A stretch of DNA of 64,000 nucleotides from Scalesia atractyloides (taxonomy: Eukaryota > Streptophyta > Magnoliopsida > Asterales > Asteraceae). How positions within the stretch are numbered: position 1 is the stretch's first letter; each line of letters begins with the position of its first letter. Shown here piece by piece: positions 31,812-44,462 of this stretch. Under the pieces are notes generated by a model. The model made no database searches and was not told the origin of the DNA. It worked only from the letters and a program-made list of their open reading frames with translations. The position numbers and the translations under genes were made by a program. The DNA is taken from positions 64,687,660 through 64,751,659 of the forward strand of contig CAMTDV010000028.1 of assembly GCA_947069175.1 (NCBI GenBank), written 5' to 3'.

Positions 31812-34800
31812 ATGTCGGCTAGGAAACTACGTGGAGGTAGAAAAGTCAGGAAGATCAAATGAACGCTTGGCCACACAAATTGCTAAACAAATGGCCGCAG
31901 TGCTTCCTGACATCGTGATTCAAGTTCAACAAGCTCTCACCGCAAATCCCATCAACCCTCCTAATCAAGAAGACCAGAGCGTCGCCAACCCTCCTTCCAA
32001 AAAGTGCTCCTACAAACACTTCAAATGTTGCGATCCCCCAAAGTATGAAGGGACCGAAGGTGTTACCGCCCTCCTTCACTGGTTTGAAGAAATGGAGAAC
32101 ACTTTCCTCAATTGCGATTGTCCCGAGGACCGTAAGGTACGTTATGCAACTGGAAGACTGTTTGGGGTATCCCTTACCTGGTGGAACACGGAAAAAGGTA
32201 AGGGAGGAGTTGAAGATGCCATGGCCTTAACATGGGAAGAGTTAAGGGAACTCATGACAAGACGCTTCTGTCCAAGAAGCGAAATCAAAAAGCTGGAAGA
32301 CGAATTCCACTCACTAAAACAAAAGGAAGGAGATCACACTTCCTATAATAAGAGATTTCTTGAGCTGAACCAGATGATCCCTAATTTGTTCACCCCCTTG
32401 TACCGCTTGGTTGAACATTACATTCGAGGTCTCCCCTCGAAAATCCAAGATTCGGTTTTAAGCACTTCGCCTGCAACACTTGAAGCCGCAATGGAATTAG
32501 CTACAGAACTCACTGAGAATCGTATCCGAAACGGCAAATTCAAAGATGAGAAGAAGAAAGCACCCATTGAGGCCCCAACTCCAAACCACACTGTCTCCTC
32601 CTCGAAGTTTGCTGGTAAGAGGAAACGAAACAGCAAGAATTTGTTGTCACTCAAACCAACCCTCCTATCACTGCTGCACCAATCACCCAAATTGCTCCTT
32701 CAGCGGTACCATTAAAAAAGCCATACACCGGCCCACACCCAAAATGCAACCGTTTTCAGTACCATCACCCTCCCGAAAACCCCTGCCAACATTGCACAAG
32801 CTGTGGCCGTGCGGGCCACACCATCCAAACCTGTCGTACTCTTCAACGAATGAACCGCAATCAACCTCCAACCCAAACCCACAATCAGATAGTGGGCCAA
32901 GCCCAACAACCCTTACTTCTACCATCTGCACAACACATAGCCCAACCTTACTACCAACCCAACTACCCCATGATGCAACCCATGCGAGCCTGTTACAACT
33001 GTGGGGACCCAAACCACTTCAGGAACACTTGTCCACGCTTGGTGAACATCATCCATGCCCAAGCTCAAGCAAACCCGGTAAACCAAGCTAACCAAGCTCC
33101 TCCACCTGCCAGAGGAAGAGCTTTCAACATCAATGCCAACCAAGCTAGGGCTGACAACAACATGGTCAACGGTACGTTTTTCATCAATGGTAGTTATGCA
33201 TCCATATTATTCGATACTGGCGCGGATAAGAGCTTTCTGTCCTTAGAATTTGAACCTATCCTCGACCAACCTCGTGTTAATCTCATCGAGTCTCTAACTG
33301 TAGAAGTTGCTGACGGAAAACCCGTTTCACTAGATTTTATTATACGAAATGGTACCCTCACCCTAAACGATCACGATTTTACAATTGACCTTATTCCTAT
33401 GAAGTTGGGAAGTTTCGATGTTATAATTGGTATGGACTGGCTCAGCCAGCATCACGCTGAAGTGGTGTGCCACAGAAAGTTCATTCGCATTCCTCTCACA
33501 GACGATCAGACCCTACGTATTTTTGGGGAAACCCCTTCGAAAGGACTCAAACTAATGTCCTGCCCTCAAGCCCGAAGATATCTCCGCAAGAACTATGTCG
33601 CATTCCTAACTCACGTCGTCAAAAAGGGAAACAAGGAGAGGAAACTCGAAGATATCCCAGTTGTGAAAGAATTACCACAAGTCTTTCCCGACGACATTTC
33701 AGGACTTCCTCCTGTGAGAGAAGTCGAATTCCGCATCGATCTTGTACCTGGCGCTACACCAGTCGCAAAATCTCCTTATAGGTTAGCCCCATCCGAAATG
33801 CAAGAGCTGGCCAGTCAACTGCAAGAGCTGACTGACAAAGGATTCATACGTCCTAGCTCCTCGCCTTGGGGTGCACCTGTTCTCTTTGTGAAGAAGAAAG
33901 ATGGAACGTTTCGCATGTGCATTGATTATAGAGAACTCAACAAGTTAACGGTAAAAAATCGCTATCCACTACCCCGCATTGATGGCCTCCTAGACCAACT
34001 TCAAGGCACCACCTACTTTTCAAAAATCGACCTTCGTTCTGGTTATCATCAGCTCAGAGTGCACGAAGAAGATATCCCAAAAACCGCTTTCCGGACTTGT
34101 TACGGTCATTACGAGTTCATGGTCATGCCTTTCGGTTTAACCAACGCCCCCGCTGTCTTCATGGATCTAATGAATAGGGTATGCAAACCCTACCTCGACC
34201 GTTTCGTCATAGTCTTCATCGACGACATCCTTATCTACTCCAAGTCTAAATCCGATCATGAACGACACCTTCGACTCATCCTTTCACTCTTAAGGACTGA
34301 AAAGCTCTACGCTAAGTTCTCAAAATGCGAATTCTGGTTAGGAGAAGTACAATTCCTTGGACATGTCGTCAATGACAAGGGAATTCATGTTGATCCTTCA
34401 AAAATCAAGGCAGTGCAGGGATGGCAAGCGCCACGTACCCCTACTGAGGTAAGGTCATTTCTTGGTTTGGCTGGTTACTATCGACGCTTCATTGCCAATT
34501 TTTCCCGTATTGCTGTACCACTCACGGCTTTGACTCATAAAGGAAAACCCTTCATATGGGGACCTAAAACAAGAGGAAGCCTTCCAAACTCTAAAGCAAA
34601 AACTTTGTGACGCACCAATCCTCACACTCCCTGAGGGTTGCGATGACTTTGTAGTATATTGCGACGCATCAGGGCAAGGGCTAGGCTGTGTATTGATGCA
34701 AAGAGGAAAAGTGATAGCCTATGCCTCTAGGCAACTCAAGGTTCACGAGAAGAATTACACCACCCACGACCTGGAACTTGGAGCCGTTGTGTTCGCTCTC

Positions 34801-34954
34801 AAGATATGGAGACATTACCTCTACGGTACCAAGTGTGAAATATACACTGACCACAAGAGTCTCCAACATATCTTCAACCAAAAGGAGTTGAATATGAGGC
34901 AAAGAAGATGGGTCGAACTTCTCAACGACTACGACTGTGAAATTCGGTATCATC
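31812..34954 (+). pseudogene. gag-pol of element D, part 1 (Gag, PR, RT, RNase H; frameshifted)
   Basis: The likely native start is MSARKLRGG at 31812, but that frame closes at about 31860. The main Gag frame continues from ERLATQIAKQMAAVLPD. A second shift lies near 32640 before the zinc knuckles. Then CYNCGDPNHFRNTC, protease LFDTGADKS, the RT block YRELNKLTVKNRYPLPR and FIDDILIYS are all intact in one 586-codon frame. A one-base A insertion at about 34565 shifts the frame before RNase H (34600-34954: YASRQLKVHEKNY, YTDHKSLQHIF). The frame is then cut by element E at the TCATC target. Confidence 0.9.
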
Positions 34955-35935
34955 TGTCACACCCCGACCCGCAGCGGAAAAGGTGATCGGAGCATGATTG
35001 GGTTTTCATCAAAGCTCATGACATTTATTATAACGTTTCATATTTATTATTACAATTTAAAGGGAAATCATACAATCATGATTACAACATGTTCTACACA
35101 ATCTTTCTAGACTTCATTATTTTCTTCTAAGGCAAATCCTATGTTTTCCTTGCTTCATCCTGTTCACCTGTATCATGTGTAAAAATGGTTTTTTGGATCA
35201 ACAAAAAGTTGACGAGTGAATCCTATGAAAAACAGTTAAACAAGTTTATTGAATTGATTATAAATAAAGTGCGTAACCACATATGAGTAAATATAGATGT
35301 AAACTTATTCACAAATCACTTAGTATTAAATAATGCACACACATATAATAATAGATTGTTTTGAGGCACGCGTTGCTCAACTCGTCTCCCACGAGAAACT
35401 GATGGACCTAATGAATGAGTTTTGAGGCACGCGTTGTTCTACGAACTGATGGGCCTAATGAATGAGTTTTAAGGCACGCGTTGTTCAACTCGTCTCCCAC
35501 GAGGAACTGATGGGCCTAACAAATAATTTGCATACAACTTGACAATATGTAATAAATAACTACAAACAATATTTACATTCTAAATTTAAATCATAATATG
35601 GTATGGCACGAGTTTGAATAAACGAATTAGTTTTAGTGACACATAATACACCCCAATACGTGTAATTAAAAAGAGGAGTTGTAAGATTCACTCACATTGG
35701 GTGCGTTCGGTTGATGATGTTGAATGCGCACGAAGTTGGATTTAACAACGAGTGAAACTAACCTAGATAATAACATAATGGTTCGGTAAATAAGCGGATT
35801 TTATTAATCAATTTTTAGTAGGATTATTGGATATATTTTTGTGAGTTTAAGGCTATTTTCTAACTTTAAAAATGTTATTTTTAAGTATTTTTAATTTAAA
35901 TAAATAAATAAAAGAAATAAAAAAAATGTTGATTT

Positions 35936-35984
35936 TTGACTGTTGACCATTGACTTGTTGACCGTTGACCGTTGACTTGTTGAC
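35936..35984 (+). promoter_or_regulatory. W-box array, element E 3' LTR
   Basis: About seven TTGAC cores in 49 bp (variants TTGACC, TTGACT), spaced 7 bp, next to module C. Inferred WRKY sites. Confidence 0.55.
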
Positions 35985-36006
35985 CGGTTCGGTCGGTTAT
36001 ATGTGT

Positions 36007-36417
36007 GCGCTGGGTGAGACTCGAACCCATGACCTCTAGTACGCATGCACGCAGCTCTACCAACTGAGCTACGTGTCTAACCCGAAATATTTCTGTTTTT
36101 AATTATATTTATATACTAATTACGTTAATCCGAAAATCACTTATTTTAAAAACGATTTAATTGCATCACTAGGTGCTCGCCACAGGTCTCGAACCCGGGA
36201 CCTGTGGTTTAGGGTGGCACACAGTCCACCGCTGGACTGTGTGTCTAACTTGGTAAATATTCTGGTTTTTATTATACTTAACATCTTACTGAGTTAACCC
36301 GGTTCAGTTTAAAAAAAAACATTTTATTACAGCGAATGTGTGTGTGACAAGGATCGAACTCGGGACGTTATGCATATTGTTTGCACACAGTCCCCCGCTG
36401 CACTGTGTGTCTAACCC
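36007..36417 (-). other. Array of three sense tRNA-like modules, element E 3' LTR
   Basis: C (about 36007-36083): A-box TAGCTCAGTTGG, hairpin CACGTAGCTC/GAGCTGCGTG, B-box GGTTCGAGTCT. B (about 36173-36252): 10-bp AGTCC/GGACT hairpin and a perfect B-box GGTTCGAGACC in an extended T-arm (ACAGGTC...GACCTGT). A (about 36337-36417): the same hairpin with one mismatch, and GAGTTCGATCC. Confidence 0.8.
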
Positions 36418-37264
36418 GTTCATAATATCGATTTTAATTAATCTTATAACATACACAACTTCGTCTTCTTCGCTCAAAACACAGACATCGATTAACTGAC
36501 TGTTATTTGTTTAAAATAATTTAACGAACATTATGAGCAATCGTAATGTAATGAACAGAAAAAGGTTTGAGGATTGATTGTACCGAACTGTTCGTCTTTC
36601 TTCAGAAGTCCGGCAAAGATCGTCGGCTCTGTTTTGGTGACCTTCGGCTGATAGGATCTGTTAACAATTCTGTTCGATTAGATATGATATTGAGGTACTT
36701 AAACAAGGATTTACAGGAGTTTGGAGGGTTATACCGATTCACAGCGTAAGATCAGAAGTTTCAGCGGTTTTCTGACGAGAGCTGAGTATTCCGGCTACGT
36801 CGTCTGGGATTGATTCTGATGGTTGGATTGGAGTTAGTAACAGTCTAACAATGGATTGAAACGGAAAGGGTCGAGGTATTTACCGTGTAAATGAAATCTC
36901 GGTTTTCCGGCGACTTGCAGAGATTTTCCGGCGAGTAAAATTATGTCGAGAATTTATGTGATTGTGGGCGAAAAGGTTATCAGAAGCTTGTGGGTGTATT
37001 TATAGGGAAGAACATCGATGAAGTTAGTCCGATTACCGTCTTGATTCGTCGGTCAATAATTTCTCCGGCGGTTATGACTGATGTCGCGGACTGGACATCG
37101 GTTATAACCGATGTTGAGGTTAATGCTTCGGTTAAATCAGAAGAAACCGTCCATTATCGGCGAAATCGTCGGGATTTCCGACGACTGCGATTGGGCGCGT
37201 CAGTTTGAATTCGAGATTGTGATATTTGAATTAATTGTTTTGATATATTACTAAAGAACAGAAG

Positions 37265-37350
37265 TGGCGGAGTGGTTGGATGTGTGTGTGTTAAGGCTTT
37301 GCTGACCTGGTTGACCCGGCTGACCCGGGTTCGAATCCGGGCTTCAGCAC
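37265..37350 (+). other. Antisense tRNA-Leu/Ser-like module D, element E 3' LTR
   Basis: The best-preserved module D: A-box TGGCGGAGTGG, B-box GGTTCGAATCC, long variable region, and an acceptor-like pairing of ACAGAAG (just upstream) with CTTCAGC (5 of 7 pairs). This points to descent from a class II (Leu or Ser) tRNA. I cannot assign an anticodon. Confidence 0.75.
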
Positions 37351-37534
37351 TTTATTTTTAAATCACTATTTTTAATACTTTTTCAAATATAACTTTTATA
37401 TTCTAATATACTTATTAATTATGTATCGTTTTAAATTAATTTGAGCAATAAATACGCAACAGAATTTTTAACTGATTGTTCGGTTAATAAACGAAGCGGG
37501 TTTGGTAAATCCGGTTTTTTTTACGGATGTTACA

Positions 37535-38931
37535 GTATCCCCTACTTTTTAGAAATTTCGTCCCGAAATTTAGTGACATATTTGTCTAAAAAGGATGGTG
37601 TTTAGTTTGATAGTTACATACTTAGAAAGGAGTAAGAGTTTAAATTTTTGTTTGAGGCGGTAACGTTCCTTGTAAGGGTTGAGTACCCTGCTACAGGAAT
37701 CGCTTTTTGATGCCTAAGATAATGAATATTGATAAACAGAGTTGATTTGACTAAATATGATTTCATACGTAAGAGTTGTGATATGTTTGGAAAGATAAGG
37801 TTATATCCTAAACAAAACTTCTAATACTACAACCTACATGGAACTTCTCATAACCGCCTGACAAGGCCTCTGATCCTTTGGCAAGAATACTTATATATAG
37901 GAAGTACCAGCGGCGTATCCACCATATTCTTATCAAATTCTCATTGGTTTTATCAGTAAGTTATAATTGGTTCTATGATGTGACTCTAGAACATAAATAA
38001 ACACAACAACCAATATCTGAGTCCTAATTCTGATAGCATACATGTTTGAATGGTGACAGTTCCTATCTCGTTTGTTATGATGGAGAGGTTAGTTTATGTA
38101 AAAATAGAACACAATCCAATTTCTTTAAATAATGAGATGATATGAATGCTAAATCAGTGAGTATAACACAAACTTCAATCAAGACAATACTAAATCCTAC
38201 ATGGAACTTCTCATAACCGCCTGATAATGTCTCTGATCCTTTGACAAGAATACTTATATATAGGAAGTACCAGCGGTGTATCCACCATATTCTCGTCAAA
38301 TTTTCATTGGTTTTATCAGTAAGTTATGATTAGTCCTATGTGACTCTAAAACATAAACAAACACAACAACCAAAGCTTGAGTCTTAATTCTGATAGTATA
38401 CATGTTTGAATGATGACAATACCTCTCTCGTTTGTTATGATGGAGAGGTGAGTCTATGTAGAAAATGGAACACAATCCAATTTCTTTAAATGATGAGATG
38501 ATATGAATGTTAGATCAGTGAGTGCAAAACAAATTTCAACCAAAACATTACTAAATCCTACATGGAACTTCTCATAACCGCCTGATAATGCCTCTGATCC
38601 TTTGACAAGAATACTTATATATAGGAAGTACCAGCGGCGTATCCACCATATTCTCGTCAAATTTTCATTGGTTTTATCAGTAAGTTATGATTAGTCCTAT
38701 GTGACTCTAAAACATAACACAACAACCAAAGCTTGAGTCTTAATTCTGATAGTATACATGTTTGAATGATGACAGTACCTCTCTCGTTTGTTATGATGGA
38801 AAGGTTAGTCCATGTAGAAGTGAGACACAGCTCAACTTCTTTAAATGATGACACTGTGATATGTCGTGAGGCATGATGATATGAATGTTAAATCAATGAG
38901 TATAAAAACAAAACTAAAATAGTAATTCACA
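37535..38931 (-). other. Non-coding 3' region of element E with tandem repeats
   Basis: Starts (element sense, reading down to 37535) with the polypurine tract at 37535-37549. It holds no coding domain in place of pol. The about 360-bp unit beginning 'cctacatggaacttctcataaccgcctga' occurs at about 37832, 38194 and 38554. The - strand frames of 65-74 codons inside it repeat with the unit and are not treated as genes. Confidence 0.75.
37832..38931 (-). repeat. About 360-bp tandem repeat x 3 in element E
   Basis: Unit starts at about 37832, 38194 and 38554 (periods 362 and 360), each carrying 'atatataggaagtaccagcgg' and 'catgtttgaatg'. Element C has only one copy of this block, so amplification happened in the E lineage. 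Confidence 0.85.
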
Positions 38932-40395
38932 CTATGATCCTTGGATAAATTTCCAATTCATAACTGGGATACAGAAAAATTGAGATAACATAAAGAAAAA
39001 CGTAAAAACTAAGCGGTTGGAGTTGAATCTTGATTTTTGGTGAAGGGGACTAGTTGGGTGGTTTTCGTTTGGGCCGTCATTATCTTCAACAGGATTGGCG
39101 TTGATGTTGAAAGCTCTTCCTCTTACTGGTGGCCTAGTGATTAGGTTTCCTTGATTTGCTTGGTTAACTGGGTTTGCTTGAGCTTGGGCGTTTATGATGT
39201 TAACCAATCGAGGGCACGTGTTTCTAAAGTGGGTAGGGTCGCCACAATTGAAACAAGCTCGAACATATGGGAACATGGGGTAATGGGGTTGTTGATATGT
39301 TTGGATCAAGTTTTGAGTAAGGGGTGAGGTTTGGTTTTGAGGGGTGCGGCAAACCTTGCTCAAATGACCATAGCGTCCACAATTCGCACATAGTCGACAA
39401 GGTAAGGTAGATGGATGGTGATAAAAACAGGTGTTACATTGAGGGTGAGGTCCAAGGTAAGGTTTCTTATTTGGATAAGTTAATTTGGGTGCTACTTGAG
39501 TGATTGGGATAGCTTGGAGGGGTACGGCTTGCGAGGCTAGTTGGTTGCGTTGGGTGGCAGCGAAAAGTTGCCCGTCTCGTTTTCTCTTAGAAATGGGTTG
39601 AGAAGGGGATTCGGTTTGGGTGGAGTTGGAGGTTTCAGTTGATGCTTTATCCTTCTTCTTCTCCTCCTTGAAGTCTTTATTCCGGATGCGGTTAACGGGG
39701 AGCTCTGTAGCTAACTCCATTGTTGCTTCCAAAGTTGCAGGCGTGGTACTTATTACAGAGTCTTGGATTTTTTAGGGAAGACCTCGAATGTAGTGTTCGA
39801 TCAAACGGTAGAAGGGAGTGAACAAGTTGGGAACCATTTGATTTAACTCGAGGAATCTTTTGTTGTATGTGGTGTGGTCGCCTTCCTTTTGTTTCAACGA
39901 ATAGAACTCATCCTCTAATTTCTTGATTTCGCTCCTTGGGCAAAACCGTCTTGTCATGATTTCCTTCAACTCTTCCCAAGTCAAAGTCATAGCATCTTCA
40001 ACACCTCGTTTGGCCTTCTCTGTATTCCACCAAGTTAGTGCTATTCCAAGTAAGCGACCAGTAGCATATCGCACTTTGCGATCATCGGGGCAATCATAAT
40101 TTAGAAAAGTGTTCTCCATTTCTTCAAACCAATGGAGGAGAGCGGTGACACCTTCAGTCCCTTCGTATTTTGGAGGGTCGCAGGATTTGAAATGCTTGTA
40201 GGTGCATTTGGTGGTAATTGGGGGAGGATTGACAATGTTTTGATCTTCTTGATTGACGGGATTAGCGGTAAGGGCTTGTTGGACTCGAATTACAATGTTG
40301 GGTATTACGGCAGCCATTTGTTGAGCGATTTGGGCAGCCATGCGCTCGCGGGCTTTTCCTGCTCTCATCTTCCTACGAGCGAGACTAGAAGACAT
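38932..40395 (-). pseudogene. gag of element E (one internal stop, no pol)
   Basis: 488 codons in one frame from MSSSLARRKMRAGKAR, with a single in-frame stop (TAA near 39771) after EHYIRGLP where A has Ser. It contains the Gag core (LTWWNTEKAKRG, FCPRSEIKKLEDEFYSLKQ) and two CCHC knuckles (CANCGRYGHLSKVC, CFNCGDPTHFRNTC). After GRAFNINA the sequence departs from the A/D polyprotein and ends without protease. A Gag-only element would need reverse transcriptase and integrase in trans; read-through or an intact sister copy could supply its own Gag. Confidence 0.85.
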
Positions 40396-41239
40396 CTACA
40401 AATAATACATATCAAGAGTATGAGTTGGATGTTTTAGGGATCGGGTGTCGTATTTAGGAATGAACATTCATAAAATAAATATAACATAATAAATCTACTA
40501 CATCCATAGGATGTCTTGGGCTTTGCTCGTAATTGGGCATTGCATGCCGCCATACTTCACCTTCGTAATCATGTGGGCCCCCATGATTACCGGGTTTTTC
40601 ATATGGTTCGCATGTGTTAGCCTGGTTACGTACACTAAAACCCGGAGAAAATCGAGAAATATGTATGTAACGTATGATATTCGGAATGTATCCAGGTGTG
40701 GACACGGTGACACATCAAAGTGGGGTTAGTTCGAACGACGTTTGGTGTGGCATGCTTTGGCCTAATAGGTCCTTCGTACTCTCATCGTTAGTCCCCAGGT
40801 AGGCAAACTGGTCCGTTATATTGGATTTATACGAATGCCAACCTAGACAGGACGTTCCGACTACCGGTACTTGTACCCTTACAGTTACTACATGCCCGTC
40901 GCAGAACTCACTTTGATGAGATTTGTAAAATGAAAAATGCGACAAAATCTGGAAATACGGAAATATGAAGATGAATTGGATATGTGAACATTGAAATATG
41001 TATGATGAATATGTATGTAAGTGTGTATGTTTGACTGTAAGTATAATTCACTATGTATCACCAAATGTAATATTGGAAATGTTTGCATGCGTTTGTGTAT
41101 GTAATAAATATGAAACAAATAAATATCATAAGTTTGCATGTAACCACATAAACAATTAAAATCTAGTCAACTATAGTATAGGCTCTAAGGGTCTAATAAC
41201 CTATCCTATATCCTATAGTCAAAAGCTCTGATACTAATC
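40396..41239 (-). other. Leader, stem-loop and PBS of element E
   Basis: About 0.84 kb. Stem-loop at 41168-41220 (GACTATAGGATATAGG...CCTATACTATAGTT in element sense). PBS 41225-41236 reads TAGTATCAGAGC, with A in place of the second G of the usual site. Leader blocks are shared with A, D and F. Confidence 0.75.
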
Positions 41240-43185
41240 TGTCACACCCCGACCCGCAGCGGAAAAGGTGATTGGGGCATGATTGGGTTTTCATCAAAGC
41301 TCATGACATTTATTATAACGTTTCATATTTATTATTACAATTTAAAGGGAAATCATACAATCATAATTACAACATGTTCTACACAATCTTTCTAGACTTC
41401 ATTATTTTCTTCCAAAGGCAAATCCTATGTTTTCCTTGCTTCATCCTGTTCACCTGTATCATGTGTAAAAATGGTTTTTTGGATCAACAAAAAGTTGGCG
41501 AGTGAATCCTATGAAAAACAGTTAAACAAGTTTATTGAATTGATTATAAATAACGTGCGTAACCACATATGAGTAAATATAGATGTAAACTTATTCATAA
41601 ATCACTTAATATTAAATAATGCACACACATACAATAATAGATTGTTTTGAGGCACGCGTTGCTCAACTCGTCTCCACGAGGAACGGATAGGCCTAATGAA
41701 TGAGTTTTGAGGCACGCGTTGTTCTACGAACTGATGGGCCTAATGAATGAGTTTTAAGGCACGCGTTGTTCAACTCGTCTCCCACGAGGAACTGATGGGC
41801 CTAACAAATAATTTGCATACAACTTGACAATATGTAATAAATAACTACAAACAATATTTCCATTCTAAATTTAAATCATAATATGGTATGGCACGAGTTT
41901 GAATAAACGAATTAGTTTTAGTGACACATAATACACCCCAAAACGTGTAATTAAAAAGGGGAGTTGTAAGATTCACTCACATTGGGTGCGTTCGGTTGAT
42001 GATGTTGAATGCGCACGAAGTTGGATTTAACCACGAGTGAAACTAACCTAGATAATAACATAATGGTTCGGTAAATAAGCGGATTTTATTAACCAATTTT
42101 TAGTAGGATTATTGGATATATTTTTGTGAGTTTAAGGCTATTTTCTAACTTTAAAAATGTTATTTTTAAGTATTTTTAATTTAAATAAATAAATAAAAGA
42201 AATAAAAAAAATGTTGATTTTTGACTGTTGACCATTGACTTGTTGACCGTTGACCGTTGACTTGTTGACCGGTTCGGTCGGTTATATGTGTGCGCTGGGT
42301 GAGACTCGAACCCGTGACCTCTCGTACGCGTGCACGCAGCTCTACCAACTGAGCTACGTGTCTAACCCGAAATATTTCTGTTTTTAATTATATTTATATA
42401 CTAATTACATTAATCCGAAAATCACTTATTTTAAAAACGATTTAATTGCATCACTAGGTGCTCGCCACAGGTCTCGAACCCGGGACCTGTGGTTTAGGGT
42501 GGCACACAGTCCACCGCTGGACTGTGTGTCTAACTTGGTAAATATTCTAGTTTTTATTATACTTAACATCTTACTGAGTTAACCCGGTTCAGTTTTAAAA
42601 AAAAACATTTTATTACAGCGAATATGTGTGTGACAAGGATCGAACTCGGGACGTTATACATATTGTTTGCACACAGTCCACCGCTGGACTGTGTGTCTAA
42701 CCCGTTCATAATATCGATTTTAATTAATCTTATAACATACACAACTTCGTCTTCTTCGCTCAAAACATAGACATCGATTAACTGACTGATATTTGTTAAA
42801 TTAATTTAACGAACATTATGAGCAATCGTAATGTAATGAACAGAAAAAGGTTTGAGGATTGATTGTACCGAACTGTTCGTCTTTCTTCAGAAGTCCGGCA
42901 AAGATCGTCGGCTCTGTTTTGGTGACCTTCGGCTGATAGGATCTGTTAACAATTCTGTTCGATTAGATATGATATTGAGGTACTTAAACAAGGATTTACA
43001 GGAGTTTGGAGGGTTATACCGATTCACAGCGTAAGATCAGAAGTTTCAGCGGTTTTCCGGCGAGAGCTGAGTATTCCGGCTACGTCGTCTGGGATTGATT
43101 CTGATGGTTGGATTGGAGTTAGTAACAGTCTAACAACGGATTGAAACGGAAAGGGTCGAGGTATTTACCGTGTAGATGAAATCTC
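41240..43185 (-). repeat. 5' LTR of element E, first part (up to the element F insertion)
   Basis: Matches 34955-36895 of the 3' LTR. It ends at ATCTC (43181-43185), the F target duplication. The two parts total 2572 bp, close to the 2580 bp of the 3' LTR. Confidence 0.9.
42291..42703 (-). other. Array of three sense tRNA-like modules, element E 5' LTR
   Basis: C (about 42291-42368), B (about 42459-42538) and A (about 42625-42703), as in the 3' LTR. Here module A keeps a perfect AGTCC-AGCGGT-GGACT stem. Confidence 0.8.
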
Positions 43186-44462
43186 TGTCACACCCCGACC
43201 CGCAGCGGAAATAAGAGTCGGGGCATAATTGGGTTATCACCAAAGCACATGACATTTACTATTATGTTTCATAATTAAATGAAGTCAAAGTTACATTTCT
43301 CAAACCTTCAAACATGTTCATTCATTACAAAGGAAAATAACCAAACATAATAATCCAAACACTAAATCATTTTATTTCTTCTAATCCAGGTCCTACGTGT
43401 TCCTAGCTGCTGCTGGTTCACCTGTATCATGTGTAAAATGGGAGGTTTTTGGGTCAACATAAGTTGGCGAGTGAACCTTATAGATAAACATTTAATAATG
43501 ATTTTCTGGTTAGTTTATCAATAAAATATTGTGCATAATCATAAAAGAGCATATGCATGAAGTCAAGCAATGGCAACATCGGTTACAATTATAACATACA
43601 TTAACAATCGATTACATACATGAACATACCAACATCATATGATAATTAACATAAATGAACTGTGAGATCAAGGCTCAATCAAACGGAGCCGATCGTATTG
43701 CATGAACTGAAAATGTAAATTGAACTGTGTGCTCAAGGCTCAATCAAACGGAGCCGAGCGTATTGCATGAACTTGAAATGTAAATTGAACTGTGCACTCA
43801 AGGCTCAATCAAACGGAGCCGAGCGTATTGCATGTATTGAAATGAAAATAAATGACCGATCAAGGCTCAATCAAACGGAGCCGATCGTGCGGGCACGCCC
43901 TGATCAACCGCATAAATAAATGGGGATCAAACTCAACCTCGAGGGATGGGGAGCTACGGCCTCAGCAATTGCATGTACTGAAATAATAACTTGCAAACAA
44001 TCCTAACTACTGAACAGCAACAACTAACACACATGTCATGATATGATATATATGCACAATAACTTAGTTATAATAAGAAAATGAATAAGACACATGATAC
44101 ACCCCAAAAATGTGATTAAAACGGGGAATTTGAAGGGTTCACTCACATTGGGTGCGTTGGATTTGAATTGGTGAGATGCGCACGATTTAGACGAAACGAG
44201 TTAACGAGGAATCACTGACCTAAATAATAATAGGAAAAAAATATATTAAATGGATGGATTTTATTAAAGATTTTTAATGGGATTTTTAGATATATTTTTG
44301 TGAGTTTATGGCTATTTTCTATCCTTAAAAATGTTATTTTTAAGTATTTTTAATTGATTTTTAATTTAAATAAAACAAATAATTATTTAAAAAAAATATA
44401 TTTTTTTTACTGTTTAACCGTTGACCGTTGACCGTTGACCGGTTCGGTCAGCGGTAATTCTT

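Larger units (their letters stand above)
34955..37534 (-). repeat. 3' LTR of element E
   Basis: 2580 bp, TGTCACACC...TGTTACA on the + strand. It carries the tRNA-like array, antisense module, W-box array, TATAAATA (36997-37004), a palindromic CATCGGTTATAACCGATG (37096-37113) and three about 70-bp 'gaggcacgcgttg' repeats (35360-35520). The 60- and 72-codon frames here also occur in the 5' LTR but follow the non-coding U3, so I do not call them genes. Confidence 0.9.

Noticed and set aside
36567..36749. 60- and 72-codon frames in the E LTRs (also 36990-37208, 42852-43034, 46062-46280)
   Set aside because: They sit in promoter and leader sequence and reappear only because the LTRs are duplicated; no family resemblance.
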